From Bacteroidota bacterium (GTDB lineage: Bacteria > Bacteroidota > Bacteroidia > Chitinophagales > Chitinophagaceae): a stretch of DNA of 44,161 nucleotides. A program made the position numbers and the translations under genes. Of the stretch, positions 24,304 through 32,513 are shown one piece after another. The notes below the pieces were generated by a model. That model did no database searches. It was not told the origin of the DNA and saw only the letters and a list, made by a program, of their open reading frames with translations. Positions within the stretch are counted from its first letter, which is position 1; every line of letters begins with the position of its first letter. The stretch lies in the NCBI GenBank assembly GCA_018268135.1, contig JAFDXD010000094.1, forward strand, positions 1 through 44,161, read 5' to 3'.

Positions 24304-25455
24304 ATGTTTTTACAATTATTCAACTGGCGTAGCAGCCTTGCCATCATAGCCATTGCCATCGTATCGGCAAGCATCTTTTACTCTAATTTTTTGGCAAAAA
24401 AAATTGCAAATGATGAAAAACAAAAAATAGAACAATGGGTAGAAGCTGTAAACGAAACGAATAATGTAAATACGAGTTCCACCATTTTATCGAGTAAGGT
24501 GCTCACAGAAAATAATAAAGATATCCCGATGATAGTGGTGAATGAGAAAGACAGCATCATGGATTTTTACAACCTGGATAGTTTTAAAATAGTGCACAAT
24601 ACTGGCTATTTACAAAAAAAATTAAAAGAATTTAAAGATGCCAATGCGCCAATCATTTGGAAAAACCCTTTTAATATAAAACAACATAACCTGGTATATT
24701 ACGGTGAATCATTTTTGCTAAAGCAAATCAGGTATTTTCCCATTGTACAATTAATAGTAGTAGCATTATTTATTATAGTTACTTTAATAGCCATCAGTAC
24801 CCGAAATAAGAGTACACAAAACCAGGTATGGGCGGGCATGGCAAAAGAAACGGCTCACCAGTTAGGCACCCCGCTTTCTTCACTACAGGGCTGGGTAGAA
24901 ATGCTGAAAGAAAAAGAAGGCAATGAAAAAATTGGGATAGAAATGAACAAAGATGTGGAAAGATTAAAATTAGTAAGCGACCGGTTTGGAAAAATAGGAA
25001 GCACCCCACAGCTGGAAGAAACTGATATATTGCCTCAGGTACAAGATATGCTGGCATACATTAAAAGAAGGGCGCCCGAAAAAGTTAGTTTTAGTATCAA
25101 CACTAATGGGCAGGATCAAGTACCAGCTTTAATAAATGCTCCGCTATTTGACTGGGTGATAGAAAACCTTTTAAAAAATGCGCTGGATGCAATGGACGGG
25201 CAGGGAGCCATTAATATTGAAATAAAAAATGAAACTACTCAGGTGTGGATAGATATAAAAGACACTGGAAAAGGCATTACCCGAAAAAATATTGCCCATG
25301 TATTTAAACCCGGTTTTACTACCAAAAAAAGAGGCTGGGGCCTTGGGCTTTCGCTTAGCAAACGCATAATAGAGCAGTATCATAAGGGAGAATTATATGT
25401 AAAACAGAGTGAGCCGGGCAAAGGCACTACCTTTAGAATAGTGCTGCATAAATAA
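24304..25455 (+). CDS. Membrane-bound sensor histidine kinase (orphan)
   Basis: The protein has about 383 residues. Membrane helix 1 (about 11-29) and helix 2 (about 147-166) enclose a periplasmic sensor region. The HisKA-type dimerisation helix carries H185 in KETAHQLGTPLSSLQGW. The ATPase domain has ENLLKNALDAM (N box), DIKDTGKGI (G1) and GWGLGLSLSKRI (G2). It should autophosphorylate and pass the phosphate to a response regulator, but none is encoded nearby. The start was taken as ATG 24304 rather than the adjacent GTG at 24301. The signal is unknown. Confidence 0.92.
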   Translation: MFLQLFNWRSSLAIIAIAIVSASIFYSNFLAKKIANDEKQKIEQWVEAVNETNNVNTSSTILSSKVLTENNKDIPMIVVNEKDSIMDFYNLDSFKIVHNTGYLQKKLKEFKDANAPIIWKNPFNIKQHNLVYYGESFLLKQIRYFPIVQLIVVALFIIVTLIAISTRNKSTQNQVWAGMAKETAHQLGTPLSSLQGWVEMLKEKEGNEKIGIEMNKDVERLKLVSDRFGKIGSTPQLEETDILPQVQDMLAYIKRRAPEKVSFSINTNGQDQVPALINAPLFDWVIENLLKNALDAMDGQGAINIEIKNETTQVWIDIKDTGKGITRKNIAHVFKPGFTTKKRGWGLGLSLSKRIIEQYHKGELYVKQSEPGKGTTFRIVLHK

Positions 25456-25484
25456 ATTACTTTTTCTAATATCAACTTATCAAT

Positions 25485-25492
25485 TAAATTTG
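25485..25492 (+). promoter_or_regulatory. -7 box of tRNA-Leu(GAG)
   Basis: TAAATTTG is an exact TAnnTTTG match, 16 bases before the tRNA 5' end. No clear -33 element is visible. Confidence 0.45.
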
Positions 25493-25508
25493 CCACTCTA
25501 AAAATTTT

Positions 25509-25595
25509 GCGGCGATGGCGAAATTGGTAGACGCACTACCTTGAGGTGGTAGCGCTCACACAACGGGCGTGTCAGTTCGAATCTGATTCGCCGCA
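25509..25595 (+). tRNA. tRNA-Leu (anticodon GAG)
   Basis: The acceptor GCGGCGA pairs with TCGCCGC, with discriminator A. The anticodon loop TTGAGGT between CTACC and GGTAG gives GAG. The long variable arm (GCGCTCACACAACGGGCGTG) is typical of leucine tRNAs; length 87 nt. Confidence 0.97.
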
Positions 25596-25601
25596 CTTAT
25601 T

Positions 25602-25630
25602 AAAAACCTTTCTGCAATGGAAAGGTTTTT
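25602..25630 (+). terminator. Terminator of tRNA-Leu(GAG)
   Basis: A perfect 11-bp stem (25602-25612 with 25620-25630) and a 7-base loop are followed by TATTTTATTT. It lies 6 bases after the tRNA and before the DUF2130 gene. Confidence 0.9.
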
Positions 25631-25663
25631 TATTTTATTTATCTTGTAGTAAAATAGTACAAT

Positions 25664-26863
25664 ATGGCAACCGATATTAAATGCCCTAATTGCGGGCACC
25701 AGTTTGAGCCCAATGAAGCAATACGGGATGAAGTGCAGAAAGAATTAAGATTGAAAATGCAGGACTGGCAACGAAAAAAAGACGATGAGTTTTTGGCAAA
25801 GCTGGACGAAGAAAGAAAAAAACTAAAAGAAAATTTAGAAGAAAATATACGCAAGTCAGTATCGGCCGATTTTGAAAACCAGGTGAAATTATTGCAGTCA
25901 AATAATGCTGATAATGAAGAAAAGCTAAAGCAGGCAAGGCAAAAAGAACTGGATTTTTTAAAGAAAATGCAGGAATTAAAGAATAAGGAAGAAGAATTGG
26001 AATTGGAGATTCAGATAAAATTGCAGCAGGAAAGATTGCAAATAACAGACCAGGTACGCAAGCAGGAGGCAGAAAAAAATTCGGTAAAAGAAAATGAGTA
26101 CAACCTCAGGCAAAAAGAATTAGAAAAGCAATTAGAAGATCAAAAAAAACTGGTGGATGAAATGAAGCGCAAAGCCGAGCAGGGCTCTATGCAACTGCAG
26201 GGCGAAATACAGGAAATAGCCCTGGAAGAATTATTAAGAACTGCTTTTCCATTTGATATGATATCTGAAGTAGGCAAAGGTGTACGAGGAGCCGATTGTA
26301 TTCAAACAGTAAGAAACAATATTGGCGTAGAGTGTGGTAAAATTATTTATGAAAGCAAGCGTACAGAAAATTTTACAGCCGACTGGATTGACAAATTAAA
26401 AAATGATATGCTGGGCCAGGGTGCAGACATAGCCGTGATTGTAACCAAAACAATGCCTAAGGATATGCAACAGTTTGGCGAAAAAAGTGGCGTTTACATT
26501 TGTAGTTTTTCAGAAGTAAAAAGCCTGGCGGTAGTACTACGAAATGCAATTTTAAAAATTAGCGACTCTAAAAAAAGCCAGGAAAACAAAGGCGAAAAAA
26601 TGGTGGCCCTGTACAATTATTTAACCGGGCATGAGTTTATTGGCAACTGGAATGCCATTAGAGAAGGCTTTAGAAACCTGCGTGCCATGATGCAAAAAGA
26701 AAGAGAAGATTTTGAAAAAAACTGGAAGAAAAAAGAAAAACAAATTGAGCTGATTATTCAAAATTCATTGCACATATCTGGCTCAGTAGAAGGCATTGCC
26801 GGCAGGGATTCTATCAACATGCAGTTAGAAGATGATATAAATACCGGATTGATTGAAAATTAA
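25664..26863 (+). CDS. DUF2130 coiled-coil protein, predicted PD-(D/E)XK nuclease-like
   Basis: The 399-residue protein begins with a single CPNCGHQFEP zinc knuckle (C7, C10). A long charged coiled coil follows (about 18-185), then the DUF2130 domain (about 190-330), starting LEELLRTAFPFDMISEV. GADCIQTV and IIYESKRT supply a D plus E-x-K layout as in PD-(D/E)XK enzymes. I recall this family being placed with that nuclease clan, but its activity is not established. It follows tRNA-Leu and overlaps the convergent phosphopantetheinyl transferase gene by 4 bases at the stop codons (TTAA). Confidence 0.85.
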   Translation: MATDIKCPNCGHQFEPNEAIRDEVQKELRLKMQDWQRKKDDEFLAKLDEERKKLKENLEENIRKSVSADFENQVKLLQSNNADNEEKLKQARQKELDFLKKMQELKNKEEELELEIQIKLQQERLQITDQVRKQEAEKNSVKENEYNLRQKELEKQLEDQKKLVDEMKRKAEQGSMQLQGEIQEIALEELLRTAFPFDMISEVGKGVRGADCIQTVRNNIGVECGKIIYESKRTENFTADWIDKLKNDMLGQGADIAVIVTKTMPKDMQQFGEKSGVYICSFSEVKSLAVVLRNAILKISDSKKSQENKGEKMVALYNYLTGHEFIGNWNAIREGFRNLRAMMQKEREDFEKNWKKKEKQIELIIQNSLHISGSVEGIAGRDSINMQLEDDINTGLIEN

Positions 26864-27483
26864 CTTACTAACCATACCAGGCTGTTGCCGGAAAATAGCG
26901 TACCACTTACGGTGAGGGCTATTTTACCATTTTTTTTGAGGAGGCAATGTGCATTAAAAAAATTATCTTCTTTTTCTAAACTGATAATATTGAGATGTTC
27001 TTTAAAATCTACTTCGCCGGTACCATACCATTTAAACATGGCTTCTTTAATGCTCCACCCAATTGTAAGGGCAATGGTATCATTTGCAAATTGGGAACAT
27101 AGTACATCTTTTTCTTTATCGGTTACAAATTTGTGTTGTAAGCGTACAATTTTTTGTTGGGGGATTTCAATATCAATACCCACCCTGTTGGTTTTGCTGG
27201 CAATAGCGGCTGCATAGTTTCCGCAATGCGATATGGAAAAATGAAAGGCTTCATTGGGCAAAAAAGGCTTTCGTGTGTCGGCAATTTGAATAAGTGGTAA
27301 GGGAAAATCTTTGAACAACATAGTGAGCAAATGCCGTGCTGCCAGGTGTTGCAGCCGCTTGTGCGGATGGCTGATTTCTTTTTGCAACATTACCTTTTCT
27401 GCAAAAAAATCTTCTGCTTCTGTAATATTCCAAACGCCCAACTTTGTAACTGCGTTAATATTTTGTTGATAAACCAATGGCAT
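26860..27483 (-). CDS. 4'-phosphopantetheinyl transferase (Sfp/AcpT superfamily)
   Basis: The enzyme moves the phosphopantetheine arm of CoA to a serine of an acyl or peptidyl carrier protein. The 207-residue product has FSISHCGNYAAA (82-93), the metal site GIDIE (102-106) and WSIKEAMFKWYG (143-154), all diagnostic. The two-lobed length is that of Sfp-type enzymes rather than the 120-residue AcpS type. No polyketide or peptide synthetase is in the window, so it probably serves the fatty-acid carrier protein or a distant cluster. Its stop overlaps that of the DUF2130 gene. Confidence 0.92.
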   Translation of the reverse strand: MPLVYQQNINAVTKLGVWNITEAEDFFAEKVMLQKEISHPHKRLQHLAARHLLTMLFKDFPLPLIQIADTRKPFLPNEAFHFSISHCGNYAAAIASKTNRVGIDIEIPQQKIVRLQHKFVTDKEKDVLCSQFANDTIALTIGWSIKEAMFKWYGTGEVDFKEHLNIISLEKEDNFFNAHCLLKKNGKIALTVSGTLFSGNSLVWLVS

Positions 27484-27497
27484 AGTACCCCTGCATA

Positions 27498-27529
27498 TTT
27501 GAGATTGTAGTTTGCAAAATTTAGTTTTG
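27498..27529 (+). promoter_or_regulatory. Promoter of dcd
   Basis: TTTG (27498-27501), a 20-base spacer and TAGTTTTG (27522-27529) make the best full promoter match in the window. The predicted leader to ATG 27629 is about 95 nt. Confidence 0.65.
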
Positions 27530-27628
27530 TGTTTTTAAAATTGCTCAATAAAGGTATGCAGTAAAAGTGTGCGACGCAACAATGTTGCCACCTGCACTGC
27601 TGCCGGTAACAAAAAAATATTTTACCAA

Positions 27629-28165
27629 ATGATTTTAAGCGATACTCGTATTTTAGAAGAAATAGAAAAAAATACCATCAAAATAATTCCTTACCAGCGT
27701 GAATGCCTTGGTAGTAACAGCTATGATGTACACCTGGGCAAAACACTTGCTACCTATGAGCAGGCAGAGCTGGATGCTAAGAAACACAATACCATACAAT
27801 ATTTTGATATTCCGGATGAAGGATATTTATTGCTGCCACATGTATTTTACCTGGGCGTAACGGAAGAGTACACCGAAACACATGCTCATGTGCCTTTTTT
27901 AGAAGGCAAATCTTCTACAGGCCGCCTGGGCATTGATATACATGCTACCGCAGGCAAAGGCGATGTAGGATTTTGCGGCAACTGGACTTTAGAAATTTCT
28001 GTAAAGCAGCCGGTAAGAGTTTATAAAGGAATGCCCATTGGGCAATTGATTTATTTTCCGGTAGATGGCGATATACTGGTAAAATATAATGAGAAGAAAA
28101 ATGCTAAATACAGCGGCCAGCCTAATAAACCTGTAGAGAGTATGATGTGGAAAAACAAGTTTTAA
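27629..28165 (+). CDS. dcd: dCTP deaminase
   Basis: The enzyme converts dCTP to dUTP, feeding dUMP and then thymidylate synthesis in the cytoplasm. The 178-residue product has the trimeric dUTPase-like fold with GSNSYDVHLGK (28-38), EGKSSTGRLGIDIHATAG (92-109) and the catalytic glutamate E122 in NWTLEISV. The start is ATG 27629 (MILSDTRILEEIE), matching the family N-terminus; an in-frame start at 27569 would add 20 unrelated residues. No dut or thyA is adjacent. Confidence 0.95.
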   Translation: MILSDTRILEEIEKNTIKIIPYQRECLGSNSYDVHLGKTLATYEQAELDAKKHNTIQYFDIPDEGYLLLPHVFYLGVTEEYTETHAHVPFLEGKSSTGRLGIDIHATAGKGDVGFCGNWTLEISVKQPVRVYKGMPIGQLIYFPVDGDILVKYNEKKNAKYSGQPNKPVESMMWKNKF

Positions 28166-28241
28166 GAATTGCATCATTATTGTACTTGCTAATGCAGCGA
28201 TGAAATAATTTATTAATGGCAAAACATAAATAACCAATAAT

Positions 28242-29306
28242 ATGAAAAAAATATTTGCTCTTTATTTTATATGCTCCATTTGCACGCAATTACATGCACA
28301 AAGCAAAGCAGATTCTCTATTGAATTTTATTGCCGGCAATAAAGACAGATCCTCCATTTACGTTTTGCAAAACGATACTGTGTTGGCTCATGTAAATGAA
28401 AATACTTTAATGCCGCTGGCCAGCACCGTAAAAATAATGGTGGCTATAGAATTTGCCAAGCAGGCTGCGGCAGGTGTAGTGAATGAAAATGCAAGAGTAG
28501 CATTGAATGAATTAGATAAATATTATTTACCCAACACCGATGGAGGCGCCCACCCCAACTGGCTAATGTATGAAAAGGCACAAGGGCATATACAAAACGA
28601 TAGCATAACATTGCTGGAAGTAGCAAAAGGTATGATAATGTTTAGCAGCAATGCCAATGCTGAATACCTGATGGATTTGCTCGGCATTGATAATGTAAAA
28701 AACAATATTCTGTTGTTTGGATTAAAGCAGCATACTGCAATATACCCACTGGTAGCTTCTTTATTTGTATATCAAAATCCCAGGCACAAAAGTGAACAGA
28801 GTATTTTAAAAGGAATATCAAGGTTATCGAGTGAGCAATATTGCCGATTTATTTATGACATGCACAAAGCGCTAAAATATGATACGGTATTAAAAGCTTC
28901 TTTTCGCCCACAAGACTTAAGCCTTAATATGCAGAAAGCCTGGAGCGACAGGCTGCCCGCAGGCACTACAAAAGAGTATGTAAAAATTGCTCAAATATTA
29001 AATGAAAGAAAATATTTTGATAAAAAAACCTATCAAATACTTGCAGAAGTACTGGAAAAAGTAATGGAAAACCCTGCCAACCAACAATGGCTAAAACATG
29101 CCGGCATGAAGGGCGGTAGCACAGCATGGGTATTGACCAAAGCTTTATATGCAACCCTGCAAAATGATACAAAGATTGAAATGGCCTATTTTTTTAATAA
29201 CCTAACCCCGGCAGAAAATAGCCGATTACAAACCTGGATGAATGATTTTGAATTACAGGTACTTTCTAACCCTGCCTTCAGGCAAAAATTACGCTCCTTA
29301 TTGTAA
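28242..29306 (+). CDS. Secreted beta-lactamase-fold serine hydrolase
   Basis: The 354-residue protein has a signal peptide (about 1-20, LHA-Q). Its beta-lactamase/transpeptidase-like fold has S61-T-V-K64 as nucleophile and base, S135-S-N137 in the SxN position, and K290-G-G-S293 in the KTG position. An omega-loop glutamate of class A beta-lactamases is not evident, so deacylation of penicillins may be poor. A peptidoglycan hydrolase or carboxypeptidase role is at least as likely as resistance. The L,D-transpeptidase-like gene 263 bases downstream fits an envelope role. That intervening gap holds only AT-rich sequence and one -7 box. Confidence 0.82.
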   Translation: MKKIFALYFICSICTQLHAQSKADSLLNFIAGNKDRSSIYVLQNDTVLAHVNENTLMPLASTVKIMVAIEFAKQAAAGVVNENARVALNELDKYYLPNTDGGAHPNWLMYEKAQGHIQNDSITLLEVAKGMIMFSSNANAEYLMDLLGIDNVKNNILLFGLKQHTAIYPLVASLFVYQNPRHKSEQSILKGISRLSSEQYCRFIYDMHKALKYDTVLKASFRPQDLSLNMQKAWSDRLPAGTTKEYVKIAQILNERKYFDKKTYQILAEVLEKVMENPANQQWLKHAGMKGGSTAWVLTKALYATLQNDTKIEMAYFFNNLTPAENSRLQTWMNDFELQVLSNPAFRQKLRSLL

Positions 29307-29449
29307 ACCCCTGTCAATATTGCACATATATAATTTTATAAAAATATATGGTAATATTTTTTTATTAAGAATCAGTTATTTAGCCCCTTTGTTAAAGCCA
29401 TAAAGGTAATTTTTAACATAATTGCCTGCTCTGTAAATACGATGAATAG

Positions 29450-29457
29450 TACATTTG
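29450..29457 (+). promoter_or_regulatory. Candidate -7 box of the L,D-transpeptidase-like gene
   Basis: TACATTTG is an exact TAnnTTTG match, giving a leader of about 110 nt. There is no good -33 element. Confidence 0.35.
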
Positions 29458-29569
29458 CGCCCTGTTTCTATTGAAAAGGCTAACCAATTTTTTTTTAAAA
29501 TAGTTTTAAGATAAGCACAACATCTACACTTACTATTTCGTTTTTAGTGTTTTAAAATCTTATACAGGT

Positions 29570-30313
29570 ATGATTAACTTTAAAATGAAAAGGGGATACC
29601 TTTTTTTTATTACTGTACTTATATTTATGCTTCACCTGCCATTTGCCTTTGCAAGGTCAAATGAATTTAGGATTAACAAGCCTGCAGTTATTACCAATAC
29701 CGCTACATCAGCAATGAGTACCATGCTTGTACTGTATGATAGTTTACAATTAAATGTAAAAGGTTTATCGTTATCGGCATATCAAAATGCTGTTAAAGGA
29801 TACGAATATTTAAAAGCTAAAGGAAAAATAAGCAACGAGAGTGTAATATCAATTATAGATTTTACAAAATCATCAACACAAAAAAGGCTTTTTGTAATAG
29901 ACTTGTTGAATAAGAAAATTTTATTTAACACCTATGTGGCACATGGCCAAAACAGTGGACAGGAGTATGCAAATAGATTTTCAAACCGGCCAGAGAGCTT
30001 TGAAAGCAGCCTGGGATTTTATAAAACAGAAGGCACCTACCTGGGAAAAAATGGTTTTTCATTGCATTTAAGCGGGCTTGAAAGTGGTATTAACGACAGG
30101 GCAGACGAAAGGGCAATAGTAATGCATGGAGCAAATTATGTAAGCGAAAACTTTATCAGGTCTAATGGATATTTAGGCAGAAGCTGGGGCTGCCCTGCAG
30201 TACCGGAAGCTTTAAGCCGGCCCATTATTGAAAAAATAAAAAACGGTTCCTGCCTGTTTATTTTTGGGAAAGATAAAAATTACCTAAATTACTCTAAAAT
30301 ACTGAACAGTTAG
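29570..30313 (+). CDS. Murein L,D-transpeptidase catalytic-domain family protein
   Basis: The 247-residue protein has an N-terminal signal segment (about 9-29, ending AFA-R) and a catalytic domain with HGANYVSE (186-193) and GRSWGCPAVP (203-212). C208 is the predicted nucleophile. The family is a YkuD-related group common in Bacteroidota, expected to act on peptidoglycan stem peptides in the periplasm, but its exact reaction is not settled. The start could equally be ATG 29585 (MKRGYLFF). A strong terminator follows. Confidence 0.9.
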   Translation: MINFKMKRGYLFFITVLIFMLHLPFAFARSNEFRINKPAVITNTATSAMSTMLVLYDSLQLNVKGLSLSAYQNAVKGYEYLKAKGKISNESVISIIDFTKSSTQKRLFVIDLLNKKILFNTYVAHGQNSGQEYANRFSNRPESFESSLGFYKTEGTYLGKNGFSLHLSGLESGINDRADERAIVMHGANYVSENFIRSNGYLGRSWGCPAVPEALSRPIIEKIKNGSCLFIFGKDKNYLNYSKILNS

Positions 30314-30340
30314 GTTTCTATAATCTTAAGAAAAGGCCGG

Positions 30341-30376
30341 TCCTTCCTCGAGCAATCCAGGAAGGATATTTTTTTT
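30341..30376 (+). terminator. Rho-independent terminator after the L,D-transpeptidase-like gene
   Basis: TCCTTCCT (30341-30348) pairs with AGGAAGGA (30359-30366) around a 10-base loop. A T-run follows (TATTTTTTTTAT). It isolates dapA from upstream reading. Confidence 0.9.
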
Positions 30377-30430
30377 ATACTATAAGTATTCCCAGTCTTT
30401 TTTTACCTTCACCAAAAAATTATAAGATTT

Positions 30431-31312
30431 ATGAGCCTTAGAGGTATATTGAGAGGTACAGGTGTGGCCGTAATTACACCTTTTACCAAAAATGACAAAG
30501 TAGATTACGATGCATTAGGTAAACTGCTCGATTTTTTATTGAGCAATGGAGTAGATTATATTGTAACAATGGGTACTACCGGCGAAACACCGGTATTGTC
30601 CAAAGAAGAAAAGAAGCAAATAATTGAATTTACATACAAGCATATCAATAAGCGTGTACCCGTAGTAGTTGGTGTGGGTGGCAACAATACAAAATCTGTA
30701 ATAGATGATTTAAATTATTTTCCGCTTGACGAAGCCGTAGCGGTATTGAGTGCAAGCCCTTATTACAATAAACCAAGCCAGGAAGGATTGTACCAGCATT
30801 ATAAGATGATAGCTGCAAACTCTCCAAAGCCGGTAATCTTATACAATGTGCCGGGCCGTACCGGAAAAAACATGGAAGCCAACACTACTATCAGGCTTGC
30901 CAGGGAGGTAAGCAATATTGCCGGCATAAAAGAAGCAAGTGGCGATATGCAACAATGCATGGAAATATTAAGGCACCGGGCTGATGACTTTTTAGTAGTA
31001 AGCGGCGATGATGCACTGACGATGCCACAACTTGCCTGCGGTATGGATGGGGTAATAAGTGTAGCAGCAAATGCCCTGCCACAGCAGTTTTCGGCAATGG
31101 TAAATGCGGGCCTTAAAAATGATTTTACTACTGCAAAAAAAATAAATGATGCACTAATAGATGCATACAATTTAATGTTTGCCGAAAATAATCCTGCCGG
31201 TGTAAAAGCTTTTTTGTACGAACTGGGGATTATTGAAAATGTATTTAGGTTACCGGTGGTAGCATTGAGCAGTGAACTGCATAAAAAAGTAAAATTGTAT
31301 TTAAATAAATAA
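30431..31312 (+). CDS. dapA: 4-hydroxy-tetrahydrodipicolinate synthase
   Basis: DapA condenses pyruvate with aspartate semialdehyde in the cytoplasm, starting the lysine and diaminopimelate branch that feeds peptidoglycan. The 293-residue TIM barrel is of normal length. It has GTTGE (48-52) for pyruvate binding, the catalytic tyrosine Y138 in YNVPGRTG, and Schiff-base lysine K167 in IAGIKEASGD. No other dap genes are near. The CBM-esterase gene follows after 25 bases and may be co-transcribed. Confidence 0.97.
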   Translation: MSLRGILRGTGVAVITPFTKNDKVDYDALGKLLDFLLSNGVDYIVTMGTTGETPVLSKEEKKQIIEFTYKHINKRVPVVVGVGGNNTKSVIDDLNYFPLDEAVAVLSASPYYNKPSQEGLYQHYKMIAANSPKPVILYNVPGRTGKNMEANTTIRLAREVSNIAGIKEASGDMQQCMEILRHRADDFLVVSGDDALTMPQLACGMDGVISVAANALPQQFSAMVNAGLKNDFTTAKKINDALIDAYNLMFAENNPAGVKAFLYELGIIENVFRLPVVALSSELHKKVKLYLNK

Positions 31313-31337
31313 TTGCTTCACTTAAAAATTTTGACTG

Positions 31338-32513
31338 TTGCCTGCTATTAATCAAAAATCAATTCTTACAGGAGTTTTATTTTTTATTACATCTGTTGCA
31401 TTTGCACAGCATGAAATATTTTTCAAAATAAAATCTAATGATAAGAAGCATTTAGCCGATACCATATATGTAGCCGGAACTTTTAACGGATGGGTAGAAA
31501 ATAAAACGCCTCTAAGTTTTTCAAAAAGCGATTCTACCTGGCAGTTGCATCTTCAAAATTTAAAAGATGATTTGTACGAATTTAAATTTACCAGGGGAAG
31601 CTGGGGCAAGGTAGAATCAAAAGACAATGGGTTTGATGTAGCCAATCACACAATTGCACTAACATCTGATACAGTTTTTCAATACAATATTTTAGGCTGG
31701 AAAGACGATTTTCCACCCAGGGAAAGAAAGCATACAGTTTCTAAAAATGTATCCATGCTCGATTCTGCTTTTTTTATGCCAGAGCTAAACCGCAAAAGAA
31801 GAATTTGGATTTATCTGCCGGATGGTTATGCCAGCTCTACCAGGCGATATCCTGTAATGTATATGCACGATGGGCAAAATCTTTTTGACGAATATGTGTC
31901 GGGCTATGGTGAGTGGGGGGTAGATGAGTGCCTTGATAGTTTGCAACAGCAAACAAAAAATGCCTGTATTGTAGTTGGCATTGATAATGGGCCAAAAAGA
32001 TTGAATGAGTATAACCCTTACGATAATGAGCGCTTTGGCCCCGGCGAAGGAAAAGCATATACGGCCTTTTTGGTAAATCAGTTAAAACCTTTTATTGATA
32101 AGCATTACAGAACATTAACCTCTCCTCAAAATACTATCATTGCCGGCAGCTCTATGGGAGGGGTTATATCTTACTATGCGGTACTGGAGTATCCGAATGT
32201 ATTTGGTAAAGCCGGTATTTTTTCACCGGCATTTTGGGTATCGCCTCAAATGCTTATGCTCACAGATACCCTGGGTAAAAAACTTACCGGAAAATATTTT
32301 TTCTATATGGGTGGGCTGGAAGGCGAGCAGTATATGCAGGATATGAAAAATGTAACAGAAAAATTGGGACAAGTGTCTGATGCTTTAATATATTCTCAAA
32401 CAGACTCCGAAGGAAAACACAGTGAAGTGGCATGGAGAAAATGGTTTCCACAATTTTATAAATGGATCATGAGTGATTGGACAAACTATGTCATCAAAGA
32501 AGAAGACGATTAG
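31338..32513 (+). CDS. Secreted esterase-family alpha/beta hydrolase with N-terminal CBM-like domain
   Basis: The 391-residue protein starts at TTG and has a signal peptide (about 8-24, AFA-Q). A glycogen-binding/CBM48-like beta domain follows (about 27-120, with YVAGTFNGW). The esterase D-type hydrolase domain (about 150-380) has the nucleophile S272 in AGSSMGG and the late histidine in GKHSEVAWRKWFP. Relatives cleave esters on polysaccharides or siderophores. The natural substrate here is unknown, and the CBM suggests a glycan. Its stop overlaps that of rnz by 4 bases (TTAG). Confidence 0.88.
   Translation: MPAINQKSILTGVLFFITSVAFAQHEIFFKIKSNDKKHLADTIYVAGTFNGWVENKTPLSFSKSDSTWQLHLQNLKDDLYEFKFTRGSWGKVESKDNGFDVANHTIALTSDTVFQYNILGWKDDFPPRERKHTVSKNVSMLDSAFFMPELNRKRRIWIYLPDGYASSTRRYPVMYMHDGQNLFDEYVSGYGEWGVDECLDSLQQQTKNACIVVGIDNGPKRLNEYNPYDNERFGPGEGKAYTAFLVNQLKPFIDKHYRTLTSPQNTIIAGSSMGGVISYYAVLEYPNVFGKAGIFSPAFWVSPQMLMLTDTLGKKLTGKYFFYMGGLEGEQYMQDMKNVTEKLGQVSDALIYSQTDSEGKHSEVAWRKWFPQFYKWIMSDWTNYVIKEEDD

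Noticed and set aside
28242-29306. Antibiotic-resistance beta-lactamase
   Set aside because: The fold motifs are present, but the omega-loop glutamate is not evident and the KTG motif is KGG, so resistance cannot be claimed.
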